Positions 6,849-13,717 of a stretch of DNA of 21,024 nt are shown piece by piece (the stretch's first letter is position 1; every line of letters begins with the position of its first letter). Both the position numbers and the translations under genes were made by a program. The notes beneath the pieces were generated by a model. That model had not been told where the DNA came from. It saw only the letters and a program-made list of their open reading frames with translations, and searched no databases. Source of the DNA: Chloroflexota bacterium (GTDB taxonomy: Bacteria > Chloroflexota > Anaerolineae > Anaerolineales > UBA4823); assembly GCA_030636125.1 (NCBI GenBank), contig DAOVXM010000005.1, forward strand, positions 1-21,024. The letters run 5' to 3'.

Positions 6849-8358
6849 TAGGAGTCTCCTCAAGTTCTATAGGGTCGGATTCCAATATGGGCACTAAGAT
6901 TTCAACGGTAGTCCCACTTCCAGGTTGGGAATACACTTGAAACTTACCTTCGACGGACTCGGCCCGCTCACGCATACCCGCCAACCCCCAGCCACGCGGG
7001 GGTACGTGATCCACATCTACGCTGAAGCCCACCCCTTCATCTATAACACGTAAAGTCGCCTGATTAGAGGCGCATTGTAGCTGAACCGTAGCGCGCTCAC
7101 ATTGGGCATGACGGGCAACATTGGTCAGCGCTTCCTGCGCCACACGAAACAGCACTGTCTCCACCAGCGGGTCTAATCTCTGGCGGGGTGCTTCGATCTC
7201 CAGCGTGACATCCAATCCGGAGCGGTTGTGCTCTTCATCGGCTAAATACTTAAGCGCAGCCACCAGACCCAAATCGTCCAACTGGGCTGGTCGCAAATCA
7301 TGCACCATGCGGTATATCTTAAGTGACATCTCGCGACTTAAGGATTGTAATCTATCAAGCAATTTCTCCACTTTATCATCCCCGGAGATAGAATTCCGTA
7401 AAGTCGCCAGATCAAGCGTGAGAGCAGTCAAAAACTGGGCTGTTTCATCGTGCAGCTCACGCGATATACGCCCTCTCTCTTCTTCTTGTGCGATGACGGT
7501 ATGGCGTAACAGTTCTTTGCGCAGTGTTTCCCTTTCTACCAGGTCGCGCTGGATCTGTTCTAAGGCTGCCATGCGCTCTTCCTGGGCAACAAGGAGTTCT
7601 TGCTGCCGCTCGGCTTCGACCACCTGAGTAGCGCGCACCAAGCCATAGGTGATAAGAACCGCCAAAACTGCCCGGACCACCTGTATAGGCATACCGGTGA
7701 GCTCGATGAACGTTGCCGAATTCACATATTGGGCTGGAAATATATCTATTGGAGCAACAAAAAGCTGAGTAAGGCTATAAAGAGCAAAAGCCCAACTTGC
7801 CAACTGCAAATTAATTCCCAGGCTGCGACGGTTTTCAGCCCTTGCCTCTGTAGCCTGGCGGTTTAAAGCCAGGGCAGCCAATAAAGCACCTGGCACAGCC
7901 AGCATATAACGTGACAAAGCATCCGCATGCTCCATCAAATGTGTCGGCGTGGATTGATGGGATAGGCTGGTGACTATCACCAAAAACAGGTACAAAACCA
8001 GCAAACCAAGACTTATTAAGATCTCGCGGGGGGATAAACGACCCTGCTGAGGACGCAGAACTTGTAGCCCGTAGAGTATCAAAGATGTAAAAGAGACGAT
8101 GAGCAAGCCCAAGCGCACAAAAGGTATCCCTGCGGGCATCCCCACACCGAACCAAACCCCTATCAGAATCCCCATTTCCAACCACTCATGCGTACCATGG
8201 ACGAAACCAAAGATGGCTAACGGCCAGAGCACACGCGCCTTGGCCAGTTTGGGCGCGCGCTGTGCCTCCAACATCATGGACAGGCCCATGCTGAAGAATG
8301 CCAGCCCATAGACGAAAAACACGAGTACGATATTGATATCTAAACCTGAAGCAGGCAT
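6820..8358 (-). CDS. Membrane sensor histidine kinase, HisKA_3 (NarX/DesK-like) type
   Basis: The N-terminal half (about 240 residues) holds seven or so hydrophobic segments without a large extracytoplasmic loop, suggesting an intramembrane or membrane-embedded sensor. A coiled-coil linker (about 245-290) leads to a HisKA_3 dimerisation domain with the phosphoacceptor histidine in the SRELHDE motif (His303 counted from the ATG). A HATPase domain follows, with a DEGVGF box and a GLAGMRER segment. It should phosphorylate the regulator encoded by the overlapping downstream gene. The start is uncertain: ATG at 8358 is used, and TTG at 8370 would add four residues. Neither has a strong ribosome-binding site. 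The membrane domain resembles multi-helix sensor modules, but I cannot name the family or ligand. Confidence 0.92.
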   Translation of the reverse strand: MPASGLDINIVLVFFVYGLAFFSMGLSMMLEAQRAPKLAKARVLWPLAIFGFVHGTHEWLEMGILIGVWFGVGMPAGIPFVRLGLLIVSFTSLILYGLQVLRPQQGRLSPREILISLGLLVLYLFLVIVTSLSHQSTPTHLMEHADALSRYMLAVPGALLAALALNRQATEARAENRRSLGINLQLASWAFALYSLTQLFVAPIDIFPAQYVNSATFIELTGMPIQVVRAVLAVLITYGLVRATQVVEAERQQELLVAQEERMAALEQIQRDLVERETLRKELLRHTVIAQEEERGRISRELHDETAQFLTALTLDLATLRNSISGDDKVEKLLDRLQSLSREMSLKIYRMVHDLRPAQLDDLGLVAALKYLADEEHNRSGLDVTLEIEAPRQRLDPLVETVLFRVAQEALTNVARHAQCERATVQLQCASNQATLRVIDEGVGFSVDVDHVPPRGWGLAGMRERAESVEGKFQVYSQPGSGTTVEILVPILESDPIELEETPNEHNPINAR

Positions 8359-8370
8359 GTCCAGATCCAA

Positions 8371-8642
8371 TCAACCGCTCAGCTAAGGAGAGATGTGCTC
8401 TCAATCTCCAAGGCGGGGTATTTACTATCTTTTATTATTGTACAGGAATCCGGTAAAATTTTCCTCCCTTTTTTGGGTTACAATTGTCATACACTGTGTG
8501 TGATTTTTGTTAGGATACTGAAGCTCTGATCTAAGGTACAATTTTCCAGCAAGGGAATTAAGACCTTGTTTCTCTCTATCGTCCTGTATCTGATTACGCA
8601 AGACCACATCGCTAACAAATCTACCATGCCTGGAGTTAGTAT
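8371..8642. promoter_or_regulatory. Divergent intergenic region between kinase gene and nonahaem cytochrome gene
   Basis: This 272-bp AT-rich gap separates divergently transcribed genes and must hold promoters for both. No convincing -35/-10 pair stands out. TTGTCA at 8484-8489 faces the cytochrome gene but lacks a well-spaced -10 box (TAGGAT at 8511-8516 is too far). An 8-bp palindrome ACAATTGT lies at 8480-8487. GGAG at 8632-8635, seven bases before ATG 8643, is a good ribosome-binding site. I see no RNA gene or real ORF here. Confidence 0.4.
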
Positions 8643-10337
8643 ATGAAACGATTTTTACAAAAGATTAAATCATTCTTCTTCCCACCGGAAGGAACACCCA
8701 CCTGGGCACGCGTATTACCCTACGCCTTGCTGGGTGTGCTGACATTGATATTACTTACCGGTGCCACCTATGCCTGGGAATACACCAATTCGCCTCCGTT
8801 TTGCGGCGAAACCTGTCACACCATGCCTCCCGAGTTCACATCTTATTTAACCTCACCCCACGCGCGCATCGACTGCGTGGATTGCCATATCGGCAAGGGC
8901 TTCATCGCCACCCGCATTACCCGTAAAGCTGGGGACGCCAAACACATCATCTCCTTGGCCTTCAAAGACTATGAGTTCCCCATACAGGCAGGCGAACTGC
9001 GCCCGGCACGCGAAACTTGCGAACTATGCCATTTTCCCCAGAAATTCTCCGACGACAGCCTGCGTGAGATCAAGAGTTATGAAAACGATCTTGAAAACAC
9101 GCCCACCAGCACCTACCTGACACTCAAAACTGGTGGGGGCAGTAAACGCGAAGGTTTAGGGCGTGGTATCCACTGGCACATTGAAAACCAGGTGGAATAT
9201 CTGGCGACAGACCACGGAGAACAAAACATACCCTATGTACGCGTAATCAATGATGATGGCTCAACCGTCGAATACCTTGAAATTGGTTCTGACATCGATC
9301 CAAGCACGATCGACCCTGATGAGTTAAAGGAGATGGACTGCATCACCTGCCACAACCGCATCACTCACCTGGTGCTCACACCAGAAAAAACGGTGGACGA
9401 ATTGATGGTCAAAGGCATCATCTCGCCAGATATCCCCGAAATCCGCCTCAAGGCTGTTGAAGTCTATGGCGCTTCATATGAAACCACCCAAATGGGTCTG
9501 AATGGAATCGCCGGCTTAACCGGGTATTATGAGGCCTACTACCCAGATTACTATGCCGCGAACAAAGATACCGTCGACGGTGCTATTGCCGCCTTACAGG
9601 AAGCATACGGAAACAGCGTTTTCCCAGAACAAAAATCGGACTGGAATTCACATGCCAATAATGTTGGACACGAAGACTCCCCAGGCTGTTTCCGCTGCCA
9701 TGATGGCAAGCACTTGAACGAGCAAGATGAAGCCATCCGGCTGGAGTGCAACCTGTGCCATTCGATCCCAGTGGTGACCGGGCCGACAGACTTCGTCGCC
9801 AATATCGAGATCAGCCGCGGTCCGGAGCCGGAATCACACCTGAACCCAAATTGGATTTCGCTGCACCGCGACGTATTCGATCCAACCTGCGAGAATTGCC
9901 ATTCAACTGATAATCCTGGCGGGACAGACAACAGTTCGTTCTGTTCAAACAGCGCCTGTCATGGCAGCGTGTGGGAATATGCCGGATTCGATGCGCCGGG
10001 GCTGCGTGAAATCCTGCTTGATCAACTGCCTCCAGCACCAACGCCAATACCAATTCCTGCGGGAGGTGAGTTAACTTATGCTGAGACGATTGGTCCACTG
10101 TTGGAAGCGCGTTGCGGCGACTGCCACGGCTCGAACGGCATCGAGGGGCTGAACTTGACCACTTATCAAACCACTATAGCGGGTGGCAACAGTGGCGCGG
10201 CAATCTTGCCAGGCGATCCTGACAACAGTTTGATTATTATCAAACAGACCGATGAGCAAGCACATTTCGGCCAGTTTACTTCCGAGGAACTGGAGTTGAC
10301 CATCGAGTGGATAAAGATCGGCTCACCGGAACAATAA
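8643..10337 (+). CDS. NapC/NrfH-type membrane multihaem cytochrome c with up to nine haems
   Basis: This 564-residue protein has an N-terminal membrane anchor (about 25-45) followed by a NapC/NrfH/NirT-like start with CX3CH (Cys54-His59) and CVDCH (78-82). Family members with this fold take electrons from quinol. Further motifs are CELCH (126-130), CITCH (233-237), CFRCH (349-353), CNLCH (369-373), CENCH (416-420), a CX4CH (Cys434-His440) and CGDCH (491-495). That makes seven canonical and two spaced-out sites. The last motif sits in a separate C-terminal domain (about 475-564) resembling planctomycete-type cytochrome domains, joined by a Pro-rich linker. ATG 8643 has GGAG seven bases upstream. 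A terminator follows. The protein probably moves electrons between membrane and outside; the terminal acceptor cannot be read from the sequence. Confidence 0.92.
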   Translation: MKRFLQKIKSFFFPPEGTPTWARVLPYALLGVLTLILLTGATYAWEYTNSPPFCGETCHTMPPEFTSYLTSPHARIDCVDCHIGKGFIATRITRKAGDAKHIISLAFKDYEFPIQAGELRPARETCELCHFPQKFSDDSLREIKSYENDLENTPTSTYLTLKTGGGSKREGLGRGIHWHIENQVEYLATDHGEQNIPYVRVINDDGSTVEYLEIGSDIDPSTIDPDELKEMDCITCHNRITHLVLTPEKTVDELMVKGIISPDIPEIRLKAVEVYGASYETTQMGLNGIAGLTGYYEAYYPDYYAANKDTVDGAIAALQEAYGNSVFPEQKSDWNSHANNVGHEDSPGCFRCHDGKHLNEQDEAIRLECNLCHSIPVVTGPTDFVANIEISRGPEPESHLNPNWISLHRDVFDPTCENCHSTDNPGGTDNSSFCSNSACHGSVWEYAGFDAPGLREILLDQLPPAPTPIPIPAGGELTYAETIGPLLEARCGDCHGSNGIEGLNLTTYQTTIAGGNSGAAILPGDPDNSLIIIKQTDEQAHFGQFTSEELELTIEWIKIGSPEQ

Positions 10338-10347
10338 CCCCAGTTAT

Positions 10348-10386
10348 AAAATCATGGGCAGCACGGAATACTGCCCATGATTTTTT
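10348..10386 (+). terminator. Intrinsic terminator after the nonahaem cytochrome gene
   Basis: A 14-bp perfect stem (10348-10361 with 10371-10384), a 9-base loop and a run of six T form a strong rho-independent terminator. The A-rich left arm would also let it work in reverse. It lies only 28 bp upstream of the Rieske start codon, so it may act as a partial terminator that sets the ratio of the two units, unless a promoter hides inside the cytochrome gene. Confidence 0.9.
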
Positions 10387-10413
10387 ATACGTCACACCTT
10401 GAGAGGAACAAAG

Positions 10414-10893
10414 ATGAGTGAAGATAAACAAATCTCACGACGCAACTTTATGGCTATCGCCACCTGGGCGATTGGGGGGTTTATTGGCATTGCATTGGCG
10501 ATCCCCGGCATAGCATATGTCATTGGACCAGCTCTTAAACGCAAAGAAGAGGGGGATTGGATCCGCCTCGGTTCCACCTCGAAAGTCGAACTGGGGACGC
10601 CCAACTTGTTCAAAGCCAAAATTCAGCGCCAGACCGGATGGATCGTAAATGAGGATGAATTATCCATATATGTTCTGACGGATAATGGGCGAGACTTCAT
10701 CGCCATGTCAAATATATGCACCCATCTCGGCTGTCGCGTCCGCTGGATCCCTGATCAGGAACAATTCTTCTGCCCCTGTCACAACGCCGTTTTTAATAAG
10801 GATGGCTCTGTAGGCTCCGGACCACCACCCCGGCCTCTGGATCGCTACCAGGTCAAGGTCGAAGACGATCAACTCTATGTGTTAGGAGGCTAA
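10414..10893 (+). CDS. Rieske iron-sulfur protein of a cytochrome bc/b6f-type complex
   Basis: This 159-residue protein has a twin-arginine-like N terminus (SRRNFM) and one membrane anchor (about 14-40), then a Rieske domain. The [2Fe-2S] ligands are Cys102, His104, Cys120 and His123 in CTHLGC and CPCH, and Cys107 and Cys122 form the usual stabilising disulfide. The Pro loop GPPPRPL follows. The size matches short PetC/QcrA proteins. It accepts one electron from quinol at the Qo site of cytochrome b and passes it to a c haem. ATG 10414 has a GAGAGGA site; an upstream in-frame TTG (10399) is rejected. The cytochrome b gene begins 1 bp after the stop, its AGGAGG site lying in the last codons here. 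Confidence 0.97.
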   Translation: MSEDKQISRRNFMAIATWAIGGFIGIALAIPGIAYVIGPALKRKEEGDWIRLGSTSKVELGTPNLFKAKIQRQTGWIVNEDELSIYVLTDNGRDFIAMSNICTHLGCRVRWIPDQEQFFCPCHNAVFNKDGSVGSGPPPRPLDRYQVKVEDDQLYVLGG

Positions 10894-10894
10894 A

Positions 10895-11554
10895 ATGGGT
10901 ACCAAAGTCGGGAACTGGTTTGATGAACGAATTGGGTGGCGGCAAGTTTGGGAATCAATCTTCAAGCGTTACATTCCAAAAGTCAACTGGCTCTATACCC
11001 TGGGCAGCGCCACCTTGTGCGTCGCTCTCATCCAAGGGGTTACTGGCATCTTGCTGACCATTTATTATGTCCCCACACCGGATCATGCCTACAACAGCGT
11101 GCTATTCATCACTACGCAAGTACCGGCGGGCTGGTTGATACGTGGCTTGCATCATTGGGGCGCTAGCGCTATGGTAATCCTCACAGTTTTGCACATGTTG
11201 CGAGTGATCTATTACGGCTCGTACAAGTTCCCGCGCGAGGTGACCTGGTTTACGGGTGTAATACTACTCATCGTGGTGATCGGCTTCGGTTTTACAGGTT
11301 ACCTGCTGCCGTGGGATCAAAAAGCCTTCTGGGCAACCACCGTGGGCACGCTCATCGCGGGCACTCCGCCGCTGGTAGGAGATTTTATTTTACGCGTCGT
11401 GCGTGGTGGTGATGAACTCTCTGCCGTGACCCTGGCACGCTTCTTTGGTGTGCATGTATGGGTGCTTCCGGCCACATTACTGCTGCTGCTCAGCATGCAT
11501 ATGTACCTTGTGATCCGTCATGGTATCAGTGCTGTACCAAAACGAGAGGACTAG
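10895..11554 (+). CDS. Cytochrome b6-type subunit (N-terminal half of cytochrome b)
   Basis: This 219-residue protein has four membrane helices of the cytochrome b N-terminal domain. The haem b ligand pairs are His86/His100 and His187/His202. The 14-residue spacing in the second pair is the b6f-like spacing. Split b6 plus subunit IV genes are typical of b6f and of bc complexes from several bacterial phyla. The position corresponding to the cysteine that binds the extra haem ci/cn in b6f (Cys35 in plants) is Thr35 here, so that haem is probably absent. It forms the quinol oxidation and reduction sites with the Rieske protein and the next gene product. AGGAGG precedes ATG 10895. The next gene begins 3 bp after the stop. 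Confidence 0.96.
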   Translation: MGTKVGNWFDERIGWRQVWESIFKRYIPKVNWLYTLGSATLCVALIQGVTGILLTIYYVPTPDHAYNSVLFITTQVPAGWLIRGLHHWGASAMVILTVLHMLRVIYYGSYKFPREVTWFTGVILLIVVIGFGFTGYLLPWDQKAFWATTVGTLIAGTPPLVGDFILRVVRGGDELSAVTLARFFGVHVWVLPATLLLLLSMHMYLVIRHGISAVPKRED

Positions 11555-11557
11555 CAA

Positions 11558-13663
11558 ATGAATGAGAAGGAGAGACAAGAATATCTAGAGCAGTACCAGC
11601 AGGCCAAAAAGAAAGGCGTGCCCTTTTTTCCGGATATCCTATTCAAGGACGCGATTGCCTCTTTACTGGTTTTTCTCGTACTGGTTGCTTTAGCTTACTT
11701 TATGGGTGCTCCATTGGAGCCGCGCGCGGACCCTGCTGATAATTCCTACACACCGCGACCTGAATGGTATTTCCTATTCCTGTTCCAATTGCTGAAGTAT
11801 TTTCCCGGCAACCTTGAAGTAGTGGGTGTGGTAGTACTCCCAACCATAGCAATAATATTACTGTTTCTATTGCCTTTTTTAGACAGTAGTGCAAAGCGGT
11901 ATTTTCGGAGTAGGCCTGTGATCATAGGGATAACCTCATTGGCAGTAGTCGGGGTCGTCTTTCTGAGCGTCCAGTCTCACCTTGAAACCCCACCTCCCGC
12001 CGAGGTAGCCCAGGGTGACCAGACCGCGGCTTTATACGCCAAGAATTGTGCGGGTTGTCATGGATCGACAATTGTACTCGCCACGAATACCAACCTGCAC
12101 GATGTGATCGCTCAAGGTCAACATGAAGACATGCCGGCCTGGAGTGCAGATCTCTCCAGCGATCAGATTGACGCTTTGGCTGGATTCATCCTCTCCCCAG
12201 GCGGCAGCCAGCTCTTTTCCGAAAACTGCGCAGCCTGCCACGAGGCAGCCGAACTGGTCGCTGGAGATCCAATTGAACTGAAAACTGCCCTGGAGCAAAG
12301 CCAAAGTTTTGCCGCTCACGCCGAGGTAGAGGTGCCTGATTGGTCAGAGACATTGAGCCAGGAAGAACGTACCGAGATACTCAATTTCCTGGTCGCTCCT
12401 GATGGACAACGGATATTTGCTACGGACTGCGCTCCTTGCCACGGTCAATCCGTAGCATTTAGCGGCGAGGAATCCGAATTGTATACACTCATCGCGCAGG
12501 GTGGCCTGCACCTGGAGATGCCGCCCTGGCAAGAGCGGTTAAGCGGTATCGAGCTGGATAACCTCACTCAATATGTGATTGATCCAGTCGGGCGACCCGA
12601 GGGAGAAGCATTGTTCCAGGAACACTGCGCCGCCTGTCACGGAGAGCGCCTCCCCGAAGCCGAGGAGTTCTACCAGACACGTGAGACTATCGCGACCGGT
12701 GGCTCTCACCAAATTATGCCGGTCTGGGGTGAGGTGTTGACCCCCGAGCAATTGGACGCCCTGGTAAGTTATACGCTTAGTGCCGCCGCAGGCACATCTT
12801 TAGAGGTGGGCCAGCAATTATTCAGCACCAACTGCGCCTCCTGCCACGGTGACTTCGGTGAAGGCGGGGCTAATCCTGCTCTTCCCGGTGATATCATCGC
12901 CCCGATAAGCACCGCAGAATACCTGAAAACGCGCGACGACGCCACGCTGAGGGCTATCATCGCCCAAGGCCAGCCGAATTTCGGCATGTCGCCCTTTGGA
13001 AGCAGCTTTGGTGGACCCCTTGATGATGACGAGATAGATGCCACGGTGGCATTCATTCGATCCTGGGAAGCGAACCCACCCGTGGAGCTTCCACCTGAGG
13101 TAGTCATCGAACAAATAACACTGAGTGGTGAAGACATCTTCCTAGAGCTCTGCGCCCAATGTCATGGACCGGACGGAGAAGGTGGTATTGGACCATCATT
13201 CGTTGACGCCGAATTTAAATCAAAGCATACAGCAACAGCGCTGTTCGCTATTATCAACGAGGGTCACGAGGCTACCGCTATGATCGGTTGGGGTGAAATC
13301 CTCTCCGCAGATCAGATCCAACAATTAGTGGGATTTATCCGCCAGATGGAGCCGTTAGAGGGAGAAGCTGAAGAAGCAGGACCTCCTACTTTCTCAGCCG
13401 ACGTACTGCCCATATTCGAAGCAAAATGTGTTTTTTGTCACGGAAATGAAGGGGGCTGGGATGGTTCCAGCTATCAGGCAACCATGACCACGGGTGATAA
13501 CGCGCCTGTGGTGATCCCCGGCGATCCTGAAGGTAGTTTACTGGGCCAGAAGCTACTTGGCACCCATACGGAGGGCACAATCATGCCGCCAGGCGGGAAA
13601 CTGCCGGAGAACCAGATCCAGGTGATCCTGGATTGGATGGAAGCAGGCGCTCTCGAGAATTGA
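11558..13663 (+). CDS. Cytochrome b subunit IV fused to seven cytochrome c haem modules
   Basis: This 701-residue fusion protein begins with residues 1-140 that match subunit IV/C-terminal cytochrome b, with three membrane helices and the PEWY Qo-site motif (68-71). The rest is extracytoplasmic and has seven CxxCH motifs at 164-168, 224-228, 291-295, 357-361, 426-430, 532-536 and 624-628. Motifs 1 to 5 are about 60-69 residues apart, implying short, repeated cytochrome modules. Candidate axial methionines are Met192, Met321, Met387, Met477, Met575 and Met676. Module 2 has VPDW where others have MPxW, so its sixth ligand must differ. The last domain resembles planctomycete-type cytochromes, as does the tail of the protein at 8643. 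The array probably replaces a separate cytochrome c1/f and serves as a haem wire from the Rieske centre. GAGAGGA precedes ATG 11558. Confidence 0.95.
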   Translation: MNEKERQEYLEQYQQAKKKGVPFFPDILFKDAIASLLVFLVLVALAYFMGAPLEPRADPADNSYTPRPEWYFLFLFQLLKYFPGNLEVVGVVVLPTIAIILLFLLPFLDSSAKRYFRSRPVIIGITSLAVVGVVFLSVQSHLETPPPAEVAQGDQTAALYAKNCAGCHGSTIVLATNTNLHDVIAQGQHEDMPAWSADLSSDQIDALAGFILSPGGSQLFSENCAACHEAAELVAGDPIELKTALEQSQSFAAHAEVEVPDWSETLSQEERTEILNFLVAPDGQRIFATDCAPCHGQSVAFSGEESELYTLIAQGGLHLEMPPWQERLSGIELDNLTQYVIDPVGRPEGEALFQEHCAACHGERLPEAEEFYQTRETIATGGSHQIMPVWGEVLTPEQLDALVSYTLSAAAGTSLEVGQQLFSTNCASCHGDFGEGGANPALPGDIIAPISTAEYLKTRDDATLRAIIAQGQPNFGMSPFGSSFGGPLDDDEIDATVAFIRSWEANPPVELPPEVVIEQITLSGEDIFLELCAQCHGPDGEGGIGPSFVDAEFKSKHTATALFAIINEGHEATAMIGWGEILSADQIQQLVGFIRQMEPLEGEAEEAGPPTFSADVLPIFEAKCVFCHGNEGGWDGSSYQATMTTGDNAPVVIPGDPEGSLLGQKLLGTHTEGTIMPPGGKLPENQIQVILDWMEAGALEN

Positions 13664-13675
13664 CGGAAGAACTAA

Positions 13676-13711
13676 CTCCACTTTAACCGCTCTCTTTGCT
13701 GGAAAGTGGGG
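13676..13711 (+). promoter_or_regulatory. Hairpin covering the ribosome-binding site of the dihaem kinase gene
   Basis: CTCCACTTT (13676-13684) can pair with AAAGTGGGG (13703-13711) over nine base pairs, one of them G-U, with an 18-base loop. The right arm contains the GGGG ribosome-binding site of the kinase (ATG 13718). It could lower translation of the kinase relative to the bc complex genes upstream. It has no U-run, so it is not a terminator. Confidence 0.4.
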
Positions 13712-13717
13712 AAAAAT

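Noticed and set aside
8484..8516. TTGTCA ... TAGGAT as a sigma-70 promoter for the nonahaem cytochrome gene
   Set aside because: Spacing of 21 bases is too long and no better -10 box is at 17. Kept only as a remark in the intergenic entry.
8425..8607. 60-codon minus-strand ORF in the divergent intergenic region
   Set aside because: No ribosome-binding site, composition like random AT-rich DNA, no recognisable domain, and it occupies the expected promoter region.
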